Assembly: GCA_963705155.1 (NCBI GenBank)
Contig: CAVPJC010000026.1
Span: 83,697 to 147,696 of the forward strand
DNA from: CAVPJC01 sp963705155
GTDB lineage: Bacteria; Chloroflexota; Anaerolineae; Anaerolineales; UBA4823
Length of the DNA stretch: 64,000 nt
Direction: 5' to 3'
Positions 29,229 through 39,121 of this stretch are shown here, piece by piece. The notes beneath the pieces were generated by a model. That model was not told the origin of the DNA, made no database searches, and saw nothing but the letters and a program-made list of their open reading frames with translations. The first letter of the stretch is position 1, and each line of letters starts with the position of its first letter. Both the position numbers and the translations under genes were made by a program.

Positions 29229-29972
29229 ATGTCGCAATATTTTTCATTGGATTGGAACGGCGCTCCTTTTGTCTTGTTTGGCCCGGCGCACCTGGCTGGC
29301 CTGGCGGTGGTGATCGGGGTTAACCTGCTGATCGTGGCTCTGCGCGGTCATTTTACCCCCTCCCGCCGCATCGCCATGCGCACTGTGTTAGCGGTGGTGC
29401 TGGTTGCCAACGAAATCGCCTGGCACATCTGGAACTACGCTGTGGGCCAGTGGACCATTCAGACCATGCTGCCGCTGCATCTGTGCAGTGTGCTGGTCTG
29501 GACAAGCGCCTATATGATGGTCACCAAGAACTACGCCATCTATGAGTTTCTCTATTTCCTCGGCATCGGCGGCGCTACCCAGGCCCTGCTCACGCCGGAT
29601 GCGGGCATTTTTGGCTTTCCCCACTTCCGCGCCTTCCAGACCATGATCTCGCACGGCACCATCGTCACCGCTGCCATCTATATGACGGTGATCGAAGGTT
29701 ACCGCCCAACCTGGCGCTCGCTGCTGCGGGTGGCTGTGTGGGGCAACCTGTACATGGCCTTCATCGGCCTGGTCAACTGGGCCATCGGCAGCAACTACAT
29801 GTTCATCGCCCACAAACCCGAGACCGCCAGCCTGATCGATATGCTCGGCCCCTGGCCCTGGTACATCCTCAGCCTGGAAGCCATCGCCCTGGTGATGTGC
29901 CTGCTGCTTTACCTGCCGTTTGCCATCAAAGACCGCTTTGCCTCTGCTCCGGCAGCGGCAACCGCTGATTAA
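29229..29972 (+). CDS. TIGR02206/YwaF-type integral membrane protein
   Basis: About 247 residues with six or seven membrane helices. The sequence HLAGLAVVIGVNLLIVAL, then MLPLHLCSVLVWTSAYMM, and later GFPHFRAFQTMISHG are hallmarks of the TIGR02206 (YwaF, TMEM164-like) family of unknown function. The conserved His and polar residues sit within the helices. It starts at the ATG at 29229 after GGAGACGG and follows the YpdA-like gene by 14 bp. Its last 47 bases overlap the 3' end of the convergent trpA. Confidence 0.8.
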   Translation: MSQYFSLDWNGAPFVLFGPAHLAGLAVVIGVNLLIVALRGHFTPSRRIAMRTVLAVVLVANEIAWHIWNYAVGQWTIQTMLPLHLCSVLVWTSAYMMVTKNYAIYEFLYFLGIGGATQALLTPDAGIFGFPHFRAFQTMISHGTIVTAAIYMTVIEGYRPTWRSLLRVAVWGNLYMAFIGLVNWAIGSNYMFIAHKPETASLIDMLGPWPWYILSLEAIALVMCLLLYLPFAIKDRFASAPAAATAD

Positions 29973-30763
29973 GCGCCCCCCGCATTTCCGCCACGAACGC
30001 TCCTGCCGCCCCAGCCGGGTCGGGGCTGTTATTCACGGCTTTGATCAAAGCTGATCCGATGATGACGCCATCCGCCAGGCGGCCGACCTCGGCGGCCTGC
30101 CCGGCGGTGGAAATGCCAAAACCCACAGCCAGCGGCAGGCGGGTGTGCTGGCGCACGCGTTGGATGAAATCCTGCAGATGGGTGGGCAGCGCCTGGCGCG
30201 CCCCGGTGACCCCGGTGATGGACACCAGGTAGATGAAACCGCTGGAACGGGCAGCCACCTTTTCCACGCGCTCGGTGGTGGAGGTGGGCGCCAGAAGATA
30301 TACCAGGGCGCAGCCGTGTTAGACGGCAGGCCGCCTCCAGCTCGCCGGCTTCCTCGACAGGCAGGTCGGGGACGATGAACCCATCCGCCCCGGCCCGGGC
30401 AGCGTCTGCCACAAAGCCTGCCACGCCGTAAGCCAGGATGGGGTTGTAGTAGCCCATCAGCAGCAGGGGCTGGCGCACGCCGCGCTGCCGCAGGCGGGTC
30501 ACAATCTCCAGGCAGCCGTGCACATTCATGCCCTGCTCCAGCGCCGTCTGGGTTGAGTGCTGGATGGTCGGGCCGTCGGCCAGCGGGTCAGAGAAAGGCA
30601 CGCCCAGCTCGATCAGGTCTGCGCCTGAGCGGGCAATCGCTTCCACGATCTCCGCGCTGGCCTGCGGCGCCGGGTAGCCCAGGGTGAAATAGGGCATCAG
30701 GGCGGCGCGCCCTGCGCTTGAAGCGGCTTCAAATGCCTGCCGGATGTGTTCCAACCCGTTCAT
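29926..30763 (-). CDS. trpA: Tryptophan synthase alpha chain (frame slip)
   Basis: Cleaves indole-3-glycerol phosphate to indole and glyceraldehyde 3-phosphate within the TrpAB complex. MPYFTLGYP, ADLIELGVPFSDPLADGP (the catalytic Glu and Asp) and LLMGYYNPIL are present. After a slip near 30,290 the other frame gives YLVSITGVTGAR and LAVGFGIS (phosphate-binding loops). The ATG at 30761-30763 overlaps the trpB TGA. The 3' end overlaps the convergent membrane-protein gene by 47 bp. Last gene of the trp operon. Confidence 0.93.
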
Positions 30764-32024
30764 GCCTGCTCCTTTCCATTTGCGCCTGCAAGCGGGGCCA
30801 ACTTTAACGCCGCCATCACGGTATCCAGGTCTTTATCGCCGCGCCCTGATAAGGTTGACCAGCAGGATTTGGTCCCGGCGCATGCGCGGGGCGCGGCGCA
30901 GCGCTTCCGCCACGGCGTGCGCAGATTCCAGCGCCGGCAGGATGCCTTCCGTGCGCGCCAGCGCCTGGAAAGCCTGCAGAGCTTCGCCGTCATCCGCCAG
31001 AGGTATAGCTCGCCCGGCCTATCTGGCGCAGGTGAGCGTGCTCCGGGCCGACGGCGGGATAATCCAGCCCGGCCGAGATGGAATGGGTGGCGGCGATCTG
31101 CCCATCCTGCGTCTTGCAGCACGTAGGTGTAAGTGCCGTGCAGCACGCCCGGGCGCCCGCTGACCGGGTCGGCAAAGCGGGCGGCGTGCTTGCCCGAGGG
31201 CGATGCCCTCTCCACCGGCTTCCACGCCGATCAATTCCACGTTCTGGTCATCCGAGGAAAGCATGGAACAGCCCGATGGCGTTGGAGCCGCCGCCCACGC
31301 AGGCAATGCAGGCATCCGGCAGGCGTCCGGCCTGTTCCAGAATTTGCTGGCGGGCTTCATGTCCGATCACCGACTGGAAATCGCGCACCATCGTGGGGTA
31401 GGGGTGCGGCCCCAACGCCGAGCCGAGCAGGTAATGCGTGGTTTCCACGTTGGTCACCCAGTCGCGGATGGCTTCGTTGATGGCGTCTTTCAGCGTCCGG
31501 CTGCCGCTGTCCACCGGGCGCACCTCGGCCCCCAGCAGGCGCATGCGCAGCACATTGGGCTGCTGGCGGGCGATATCCACCGTGCCCATGTAGACCACGC
31601 ACTCCAGCCCCAGCAGAGCAGCGGCGGTGGCGGTGGCCACCCCGTGCTGCCCGGCGCCGGTCTCGGCGATCACCCGCCGCTTGCCCATGCGGTCCGCCAG
31701 CAGGGCCTGCCCCAGGGCATTGTTGATCTTGTGGGCGCCGGAGTGGGCCAGGTCTTCCCGTTTCAGGTAGATCTGCGCTCCGCCCAGCTGAGCGCTCAGG
31801 CGGCGGGCATGGGTCAGGGCAGTTGGGCGGCCCACGTAGGTGCGCTGCAGGCGTTCCAGCTCGGTCTGGAATTCGACGTCGCTTCCCAGGGCGCGGTAGG
31901 CAGCTTCCAGCTCGGCCAGGGCTGGCATCAACGTCTCGGGCACATACTGCCCGCCGTAAGGGCCGAATTTGGCGGGCAGCCCGCCGCTTTGCGGACGGAC
32001 ATTCACAGGCAGGGTAGTTGCCAT
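30760..32024 (-). CDS. trpB: Tryptophan synthase beta chain (frame slips)
   Basis: PLP enzyme that joins indole to L-serine. It is trpB1-like: FGPYGGQYVPETLMPAL, the PLP lysine in DLAHSGAHKINNALGQ, AETGAGQHGVATA, and the phosphate-binding GGGSNAIG. Slips near 31,255 and in the 31.0-31.2 kb stretch break the frame, but the C-terminal VNLSGRGDKD-type segment (LSGRGDKDLDTV) is intact and ends at the TGA shared with trpA's ATG. The start ATG at 32024 overlaps the trpF stop. Confidence 0.93.
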
Positions 32025-32686
32025 CACTTTATCTCCTTTGCACTGAGGCGCACGGCCCGGATAAAGGCCTGCATGCGCCCCGGGTCTTTGATTCCCGGGG
32101 CGCTTTCCACACCCGAGGCCACATCTACGCCCCAGGGCTGCACTTCGGTCACGGCGCGGGCCACGTTATCAGGGGTCAGCCCGCCTGCCAGAAGCAGTGG
32201 GTATCCGGCGGCCAGCGCCCGGGCAGTCGGCCAATCGCCGGTCTGCCCGGTGCCGCCGTACTCGCCGGGGCGGTGGGCGTCCACCAGTAAGGCCGGGGCG
32301 GCCGGCCGCGCCATTTGCTGAGCCTGCTCCAACGCCGTTGGCAAATCGGTTGGGCGCAATGCTTTGTAAGCGCGCGGCGCCAGGGCCTGGACGTGCTCCA
32401 CCGGCTCGTCGCCCGAAAGCTGCGCCAGATCCAGCCCGCAGCTATCCAAAACCGTGGCGATCAGCTCCACCGGCGCATTGACAAACACACCCACGCCGGT
32501 CAGGCGCACGCCCTGCCCACGCAGACCGCTTACAATCTGCGCGCAGGCTCCGGGCGTCAGGTAGCGCGGTGATTTTGGGTAGAAATTGAAGCCCAGCAAC
32601 TCCGCCCCCGCCGCGGCCGCTGCCAGAGCGTCTTCCAGGCTGGTGATGCCGCAAATTTTTACCAAGCAGCGTCTCTCTGCCATCAT
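32024..32686 (-). CDS. trpF: Phosphoribosylanthranilate isomerase
   Basis: About 219 residues, intact. VKICGITSLEDA with the catalytic Cys, LLGFNFYPKSPRY, LLVDAHRPGEYGGTG with the catalytic Asp, and LLLAGGLTPDNV plus GVDVASGVES for phosphate binding. Overlaps trpC and trpB by a few bases at both ends (ATGATG/TGATG junctions), showing tight translational coupling. Confidence 0.95.
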   Translation of the reverse strand: MMAERRCLVKICGITSLEDALAAAAAGAELLGFNFYPKSPRYLTPGACAQIVSGLRGQGVRLTGVGVFVNAPVELIATVLDSCGLDLAQLSGDEPVEHVQALAPRAYKALRPTDLPTALEQAQQMARPAAPALLVDAHRPGEYGGTGQTGDWPTARALAAGYPLLLAGGLTPDNVARAVTEVQPWGVDVASGVESAPGIKDPGRMQAFIRAVRLSAKEIK

Positions 32687-33496
32687 CTATTTCCTTGTGC
32701 AGCCAGCTCGCGCACTCTGGCAGCCACATCCGAGGCGGTGACCAGCGCCTCGCCCACCAGGATAGCCTGCACGCCGCAGGCCGCCAGGCGCTGCACATCA
32801 CCCGGGGTGTGGATGCCGCTCTCAGCCACCAGGCAGACGCCCTGCGGCACATGCCGGGCCAGCTCCAGGGTGGTTTCCAGGCGCACCTCAAACGTGTGCA
32901 GGTCGCGGTTGTTGACCCCCACCAGCCGCGGCTCACAGCGCAGCACGCTCTCCAGCTCGGCCAGGTTGTGCACCTCCACCAGCGGCGCCAGGCCCAACTC
33001 CAGCGCCAGGCTGTGCAGCTCTTTCCAGGTCGGCAGGCTCGAGCATCGCCGCGATCAACAGAATGGCGCTGGCTCCGGCGGCGCGTGCTTCATACACCTG
33101 GTAGGGATCGAAGATGAAATCTTTGCGCAGCAGGGGCATCCCGGGCAGCGCCTGCGCCACCTGCGAAAGGATCTCCAGGCTGCCGCCGAAGTAGTGCTCG
33201 TCGGTCAGGATGCTGATGGCCGCGGCGCCGTTATGCTGGTAAATGTGCGCCAACTGCAGCGGGTCGAAATGCGGCGCCAGCAGCCCGCGGGATGGGGAGC
33301 GGCGCTTGATCTCGGCGATCAGCGCCGGAGCAGGCGGCGCCTCGCCCGCATAAGCCGGCCGCCGCAGGGCCGCCAGAAAATCCGGGCGGGCAGGCGTCTG
33401 GCGGGCGGCCGCCTGCACCTCAGCCAGGGGTGTGTGCGCCTTCCGGGCAGCCACCTCCTGGCGTTTGTGGGCGAAAATCTCATCCAGGATGCTCAT
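32683..33496 (-). CDS. trpC: Indole-3-glycerol phosphate synthase (frame slip)
   Basis: Closes the indole ring. The N-terminal half includes LIAEIKRRSPSRG (catalytic Lys), ISILTDEHYFGGS and PLLRKDFIFDPYQVYEARA. After a slip near 33,000 the remaining frame gives LAPLVEVHNLAEL, GVNNRDLHTFEV and VAESGIHTPGDV. Length about 270 residues, as usual for the monofunctional enzyme. Confidence 0.94.
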
Positions 33497-33502
33497 GGCC
33501 GG

Positions 33503-34540
33503 TTACTGCATCCCCTGGTGCACCGGCTGGCTCTGGCTGAACGCTATCAGTCGATCCAGCTTTTCCAGGGCTGCACCGCTTTCCAGAGCGGTATCGGCCT
33601 CCCGGAGCGCGGCGGGAATATCCCCGCTCTCTGCGGCCATCGCCGCGGCGGCATTCAGCAGCACCACATCCCGGCGCGGCGTGCGGTCTTCACCGCTCAG
33701 GATGCTCCGCAGGATGGCCGCGTTTTCCTGCGGCTCACCGCCGCGCAGCCCGGCGGTGGTCACACTGCGCAGACCCAGATCGCCGGGGTCGAGATCATAG
33801 CTGGTGACCTGCCCATTCTGCAGGTGGCTCACCCGGTTGGGACCGCCGGTGGTCAGCTCATCCAGCCCGCCATGCCCGTGGATGACGAAAGCCGCCTGCC
33901 CGCCCAGTGCGCCGAGCACCTCGGCCATTGTGTGGGTCAGGTTGGGGTCGTACACACCGATCAGCTGGTGGGTAGCGCCGGCCGGGTTGGTCAGCGGGCC
34001 CAACAGGTTGAAGATGGTGCGCTGGCCCAGCTCACGCCGCGGCCCGATGGCGTGTTTCATCGCCGGGTGGAATTTGGGCGCAAACAGGAACCCGATCCCC
34101 ACCTGCCCGATGCATTCACTGACCTGCTCGGGGGTCAGCTCCAGGTTCACACCCAGCGCGCCCAGCACATCGGCGCTGCCGCAGCGTGACGAAGCGGCCC
34201 GGTTGCCGTGCTTGGCCACTTTGCGCCCGGACCCCGCAATGACAAAGGCCGCCGCGGTGGAGATGTTGAAGGTGTGCAGGCCGTCGCCGCCGGTGCCGAC
34301 GATATCCAGCAGCGGCTCGCCCTTCAGGTCATAGGGCACGCGGCTGGCAACCGAGCGCATCGCCCGGGCGCTGCCGGTGATCTCCTCCACGCTTTCGCCT
34401 TTCATGCGCAGCCCCACCAGGTACCCGCCAATCTGGGCCGGGGTGGCGCTGCCGGTCATGATGATCTGCATGGCCTCTTCGGCCTCGGCCGCGCTCAAGC
34501 CCTGGCGGCGGATGACTTTATCGATATACGGCTTCAACAT
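33503..34540 (-). CDS. trpD: Anthranilate phosphoribosyltransferase
   Basis: 345 residues, intact. The ATG at 34540 follows AGGAGGTTGAC. The PRPP loop GTGGDGLHTFNIST and the anthranilate/Mg region KHGNRAASSRCGSADVLGAL are canonical. It starts immediately after the trpG stop. Confidence 0.96.
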   Translation of the reverse strand: MLKPYIDKVIRRQGLSAAEAEEAMQIIMTGSATPAQIGGYLVGLRMKGESVEEITGSARAMRSVASRVPYDLKGEPLLDIVGTGGDGLHTFNISTAAAFVIAGSGRKVAKHGNRAASSRCGSADVLGALGVNLELTPEQVSECIGQVGIGFLFAPKFHPAMKHAIGPRRELGQRTIFNLLGPLTNPAGATHQLIGVYDPNLTHTMAEVLGALGGQAAFVIHGHGGLDELTTGGPNRVSHLQNGQVTSYDLDPGDLGLRSVTTAGLRGGEPQENAAILRSILSGEDRTPRRDVVLLNAAAAMAAESGDIPAALREADTALESGAALEKLDRLIAFSQSQPVHQGMQ

Positions 34541-34541
34541 G

Positions 34542-35162
34542 TCAACCTCCTGAAAGACCGCCGTGGCGGGATACTGCATCCGCCTCCGTCTCGCCGTCTG
34601 CCGCCAGCGACAGAAAGTTTTGTAAGATCTGCCTGCCGTGTTGCGTCAGGATGGCTTCCGGGTGGAACTGCACACCGTAGATCGGGTAGCGCTTATGGCG
34701 CAGGGCCATGATCTCCCCCGCCTCGGTGCGGGCGGTGACTTCCAGCTCGTCCGGCAGCTCCGCCTCCACCACCAGCGAGTGGTAGCGCGTGGCTTCAAAC
34801 GGGTTGGGGATGCCCTCGAACAGCCCGGCTGCGTCGTGGTAGATCAGCGAAGTCTTGCCGTGCATCGGGCTGGCGGCGCGCACCACCTGCCCGCCAAAGA
34901 CCTCGCCGATGCACTGGTGACCCAGGCACACCCCCAGCACCGGGATCTGCGGCCCCAGGCGGCGGATGACTTCGCGCGAGATGCCCGCATCCGACGGGGT
35001 GCCTGGCCCGGGTGAGATGACGATGTGGCTGGGCTGCAGGGCCGCCAGGGCCTCCACGTTGATCGCGTCGTTGCGGTAGACGCGTACTTCAGCGCCCAGC
35101 TCCCCGAAATACTGCACCAGGTTGTAGGTGAACGAGTCGTAGTTATCGATCATCACGATCAT
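34542..35162 (-). CDS. trpG: Anthranilate synthase component II (glutamine amidotransferase)
   Basis: 206 residues, intact. IDNYDSFTYNLVQY, SPGPGTPSDAG, the nucleophile loop LGVCLGHQC, RYHSLVVE and the catalytic His/Glu pair in VQFHPEAIL. Supplies ammonia to TrpE. Shares no extra domain. It lies between trpE and trpD with a 6-bp gap upstream. Confidence 0.95.
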   Translation of the reverse strand: MIVMIDNYDSFTYNLVQYFGELGAEVRVYRNDAINVEALAALQPSHIVISPGPGTPSDAGISREVIRRLGPQIPVLGVCLGHQCIGEVFGGQVVRAASPMHGKTSLIYHDAAGLFEGIPNPFEATRYHSLVVEAELPDELEVTARTEAGEIMALRHKRYPIYGVQFHPEAILTQHGRQILQNFLSLAADGETEADAVSRHGGLSGG

Positions 35163-35168
35163 CTGTGT

Positions 35169-36670
35169 TTATCCTTTCTCGGCCATTTCCACCGCGGCTG
35201 CCAGGGCGCGGGCTTTGTTCAGCGTTTCATGGTACTCGCTTTCCGGCGTCGAATCGGCCACGATGCCCGCCCCCGACTGGATGCTCACCTGACCGCCCTG
35301 CATGACCAGGGTGCGGATGGTGATGCAGGTGTCCATGCTGCCGTCGAAAGAGAAGTAGCCCACCGCGCCGGCGTACGGGCCGCGCGGTACGCCTTCCAGC
35401 TCGGTGATGATCTGCATGGCGCGGATCTTGGGGGCGCCGCTCACCGTTCCGGCGGGGAAGGTGGCGCGCATCAGATCAAAAGCGTCGTAACCGGGCTGCA
35501 GGCTGCCCTGCACCTGCGAAACGATGTGCATCACGTGCGAGTACCGCTCCACCGCCATCAGCTCGGTTACGCGCACACTGCCCGGCTGGCAGACACGCCC
35601 CAGGTCGTTGCGCGCCAGGTCGACCAGCATGACATGCTCGGCGCGTTCCTTGGGGTCGGCCAGCAGCTCCGCCGCCAGGGCGGTATCTTCATCCGAGCGT
35701 GCGGCCGCGCCGCCGGGTTCCGGCGATGGGCCGCAGTGTGGCGCTGCGCCCTTCCAGGCGCACGTGCATTTCAGGCGAAGCGCCGATCAAGTACAACGGC
35801 TGGTCGCCTGCCAGGCCGTCGAAGTCGAAAAAGAACATATAAGGAGAGGGGTTGAGCCGCCGCAGGGCGCGGTAGATATCGAAGGGGGCGGCTTCCGTCT
35901 GGCGGCTCAGGCGCTGGGAGAGCACCACCTGGAAGATATCGCCGGCTGCGATGTGCTCCTTGGCCTGCAGCACGGCGCGCTCGAAGGCCGCCTGGGTGGT
36001 GTTGGAGCACAGCTCGCCGCTGCTCTGAGCCGGGATCACGGCGGGGCGTGACGGCAGCGCCTGGCGCAGCCGGCTCTGCAGGGCGTCCAGGCGGGCTTCG
36101 CCTTCTGACCGGGCGGCTTCATCGTCTCCGTCTTGCACAAGGACATTGGTGATCAGCAGCATGCGCCCGAAGGCGTGGTCGAAAGCGATCAGCGTATCGG
36201 CCAGCAGGAAGATGGCCTGCGGCAATCCCCCGCTATCCACCAAATTGGCGGCAGGCACGCTGGGTTCAAAAAACGAGATGGTTTCATAGCCCAGGTAACC
36301 CACCAGCCCGCCCGTGAAGCGCGGCAGACCGCTCACCGGCACGGGCGCCGCCTGTGGAGAGTTTGCCGCGCAGGAAGCTGAGCGGGTCCTGCCCGGCGTC
36401 CAGGCTGTGCAGCTCGACCTCGCTGGCGCCGCGCTCTTCAATGATGCGCCCGCGCAGCAGGAAAGACCGGCTGGGGTCGACGCCGATGAAGGAGTAGCGC
36501 GCCACCTGTTCGCCGCCGGTCACGCTCTCCAACAAAAACGACGGCCCGGCGCCGGCCAGCTTGAGGTAGATTGAAACGGGGGTATCCAGGTCGGCGGGCA
36601 GCTCGCGCACCACCGGCAGCAGCCTGGGGATCTGGGTCGAAAGGGGGTGATCGAGAACCTGGGTGAACAT
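35169..36670 (-). CDS. trpE: Anthranilate synthase component I (frame slips)
   Basis: About 500 residues. The ATG at 36670 follows GGAGG. The N-terminus has FLLESVTGGEQVARYSFIG; the LLES motif is the tryptophan feedback-binding site. The chorismate-binding domain shows GDIFQVVLSQRL, PSPYMFFFDF, RPIAGTRRRG, HVMLVDLARNDLGRV and GTVSGAPKIRAM. Slips occur near 36,365 and 35,700. First gene of the trpEGDCFBA operon, downstream of the T-box. Confidence 0.95.
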
Positions 36671-36695
36671 GGCGCCTCCATTCAGCGGGTTGAGA

Positions 36696-36732
36696 TAAAA
36701 ATACCTCTCGCGTCCCACAGGGACGGGAGAGG
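36696..36732 (-). terminator. T-box terminator
   Basis: On the minus strand CCTCTCCCGTCCC - TGT - GGGACGCGAGAGG followed by TATTTTT. The left arm overlaps the T-box antiterminator sequence, so the two structures are exclusive. Confidence 0.9.
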
Positions 36733-37065
36733 TTCCCGCGGTGCCACCCTGGTTAGGCCGGTCAGCGCTGTTTGGAAATTACCCCAGCGGCGCTGAACAA
36801 AAAATCCCGCCGGTGATATGACGGGAAAGCTAAGCCAGCCTCACTTTGTATAGTCAGTTTGTTGCAGCGAGCTGCTCAACAAAATAACTACCCGCCCTGT
36901 ATAACGGAGGCGCTCCGGCGCAGGCTACTCAGGCTTTGCCCTTTCGACTGGCAGCTCCAAGGTCCATTCAACGCCGGGGTACCTGCAGGGCTCGCACCGT
37001 TCGCCTGCTCTCTGAAAAGCCCGTCCGCCGCCTACTATTCCTCTTCGCAGCTTTTGATCTTTAGA
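36696..37065 (-). ncRNA. Tryptophan T-box riboswitch controlling the trp operon
   Basis: Minus-strand leader with the T-box core AGGGTGGCACCGCGG (36751-36737), whose bulge pairs with the tRNA acceptor end. Stem I begins near 37,060 with GAAGAGGA...AGTA and contains the GGTGCGAGCC distal loop region. In the specifier loop GAATGGACC the codon TGG (36966-36964) identifies tRNA-Trp, matching the operon. It ends in a terminator (36696-36732) whose upstream strand overlaps the antiterminator. Uncharged tRNA-Trp should allow read-through into trpE. Confidence 0.92.
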
Positions 37066-37136
37066 TTTACGCACTTGGTGGGGGATTGCAACTTCCCCTT
37101 CAACTGCATATCTACTAGTTTCTTTAATTAGGACGT

Positions 37137-37165
37137 GTTATATCAGCAAAGCCGGGGCTTGTCAA
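37137..37165 (-). promoter_or_regulatory. Promoter of the trp operon
   Basis: On the minus strand a perfect TTGACA (37165-37160), a 17-base spacer and TATAAC (37142-37137), 70 bp upstream of T-box stem I. The strongest sigma-70-type promoter in the window. Confidence 0.85.
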
Positions 37166-37246
37166 GCGCAACCCGTGTTAGAATTGCCCAATTGTGGGTA
37201 TTTCAGAGTTGAATAGGCTGTATTGAACCGAGAGGGGCTTGTATTC

Positions 37247-38986
37247 ATGATCGAGAAAAACATCGGCAAATACCAGGTGCTATCGGAGATCGGGCGGGGC
37301 GGTATGGCTGTGGTCTACCTGGCACAGGATCCTGCCTTCCGCCGCCAGGTGGCGATCAAAGTTCTCCCATCCCAGTTTCTGGAAAACGAGCAGCTGCGGG
37401 CGCGCTTCGAACGCGAGGCGCGCACCATCGCCGCCATCGAGCACCCCGCCATCGTCCCGGTCTATGATTTTGGCGAGCAGGACGGGCAGCTCTACCTGGT
37501 GATGCGCTACATGCCGGGCGGGTCGCTCTCGGATAAAATCAAGCAAGGCGCTCTCTCCCCGGCCGAAGCCATCCGCATCATCACCTTGCTTTCCCCCGCC
37601 CTGGATGCCGTGCATGCCCGCGGCATCGTGCACCGCGACCTGAAACCGGCTAACATCCTCTTCGACGCCTTCGGCAACCCGGCCCTGTCGGATTTTGGCA
37701 TCGCCCAGTTGACCGAGGCCACCATCGACCTGACCGGCGACGCCGTGATTGGCACGCCCTCCTATATGAGCCCGGAGCAGGTGCGCGCCGATGTCGAGAT
37801 CGACGGGCGCAGCGACATCTACGCCCTGGGCGTAATTTTCTACGAGATGCTCACCGGCCGCCAGCCCTACCGCGCCGCCACCCCCATGTCGGTGGCTATG
37901 AAGCATCTCACCGACCCGGTGCCGCAAATCCGCCCGCTGCACCCGCAGTTCCCTCCCGAAGTGGATCAAATCACCCTCAAAGCCATGGCCAAGGAGCGCG
38001 ATCAGCGCTACCCGCACGCCTCCGACCTGGCAGCCGCTCTGCACGCCCTGCCCGAAATGCCGCCGCTGGCCCCGGACGCCACCCAGGTGGACGCCGAACT
38101 TTCCGCCGCGCCCGTTGAGCCTGCCGTTGCTCAACCACCGGCCATTCAACCGCTGGCGGCTAGTCCGCAGCCGCCGCCTGCCACCCCCCGGGCGCCCGCA
38201 ATGCGCCCGCCTCGCCCCTGGCTGCTCCCCCTGGGAGCCGGTGGTTTGCTGGTATTGGGTGGATTATGCCTGGTGTTGGTGGTGGGATTTGTGGCGCTGC
38301 GCTCCGGCATGTTCCCGGGCCTGTATTCGCCGGCCTCACCGGCGGTGACGCCAAAGGCCTCCAGCGCACAGACTCCCCGCCAGCTGCGCACTGCCCAGGG
38401 AGCTGCGCCCACACCGGCGCCTTCCAACGGCCTCCTGCTGCTCTCGGATGATTTCTCTACCCCGGCCAACGGCTGGCCGGTTGGCCCCAACAACGGCGTG
38501 GTCTACCGCTACGAGCAGGGCGCTTACCACATGGCGCTGAGCCAGCCCGATACCCTCTTCTGGGCTATGCCCGATGGCCAGTTCACCGACACGCTTATGG
38601 AAGTTGAGGCCAGCCTGGCCTCCGGCGGCGGCCCGAGCTACTTTGGCCTGCTCTGCCGCCTGCAGGATGCGAATAATTTTTATTACCTGGTGGTGCGTGA
38701 AGACGGTTATTTCACCATCGGGCGCTATCAGGATGGACAGTTCAACGCCTTGCTGCCGGTGGGATGGACCTACAACGACGCCCTGAAAAATTCCGGGCAG
38801 CCCTACCGCCTGCGCGCCGATTGCACTGGCGAGGCCCTCAGCCTGTACCTGGGCGAGACCCTCCTGGCTGAAGTGCAGGATGGCGCTTTTGCCTCCGGCC
38901 GGTTGGGTTTTGTGGCGGCTGCCATCGGCGCTGACGCAAGCCTGGAGGTGGTTTTCGACCAGTTGGTGGTGCGGGCTCCGCAGTGA
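37247..38986 (+). CDS. Transmembrane Ser/Thr protein kinase with extracellular jelly-roll domain
   Basis: 579 residues from the ATG at 37247. The Hanks-type kinase at residues 8-265 is complete: Gly-rich loop IGRGGMAVVY, Lys38, HRDLKPAN (His129-Asn136), DFG (149-151) and GTPSYMSPEQ activation segment. A Pro/Ala-rich linker (about 275-323) leads to one membrane helix (325-351). An extracellular part of about 230 residues follows, starting with a Pro/Thr-rich stalk. It then has a beta-rich domain (LLSDDFSTPANGWP, YFGLLCRLQDANNFYYLVV) of the LamG/3-keto-disaccharide-hydrolase type. The ectodomain probably senses a sugar or wall ligand (inference). It is divergent from the trp operon. No PASTA repeats. 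Confidence 0.9.
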   Translation: MIEKNIGKYQVLSEIGRGGMAVVYLAQDPAFRRQVAIKVLPSQFLENEQLRARFEREARTIAAIEHPAIVPVYDFGEQDGQLYLVMRYMPGGSLSDKIKQGALSPAEAIRIITLLSPALDAVHARGIVHRDLKPANILFDAFGNPALSDFGIAQLTEATIDLTGDAVIGTPSYMSPEQVRADVEIDGRSDIYALGVIFYEMLTGRQPYRAATPMSVAMKHLTDPVPQIRPLHPQFPPEVDQITLKAMAKERDQRYPHASDLAAALHALPEMPPLAPDATQVDAELSAAPVEPAVAQPPAIQPLAASPQPPPATPRAPAMRPPRPWLLPLGAGGLLVLGGLCLVLVVGFVALRSGMFPGLYSPASPAVTPKASSAQTPRQLRTAQGAAPTPAPSNGLLLLSDDFSTPANGWPVGPNNGVVYRYEQGAYHMALSQPDTLFWAMPDGQFTDTLMEVEASLASGGGPSYFGLLCRLQDANNFYYLVVREDGYFTIGRYQDGQFNALLPVGWTYNDALKNSGQPYRLRADCTGEALSLYLGETLLAEVQDGAFASGRLGFVAAAIGADASLEVVFDQLVVRAPQ

Positions 38987-39109
38987 TCGGGCTATCCTAC
39001 CCGAGGCTATATCTCACGAGTTGGATAAGTTGGAAACCGGAATCCAATTGAATTCGGACGAACCGGTGCCTGGATGGGATCTCGTTTCCATGGATTGGAT
39101 GAAAGCTTG

Positions 39110-39115
39110 TATAAT
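39110..39115 (+). promoter_or_regulatory. -10 element giving a probably leaderless mntA transcript
   Basis: A perfect TATAAT ends six bases before the ATG of the antitoxin gene. Transcription would start at or within a base or two of the start codon, so the mRNA would lack a ribosome-binding site. No good -35 is seen. Confidence 0.5.
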
Positions 39116-39121
39116 TAATTT

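Noticed and set aside
32738..34189. 483-codon plus-strand open frame opposite trpC/trpD
   Set aside because: A shadow frame with no domain and no start signal. The minus strand encodes intact Trp enzymes.
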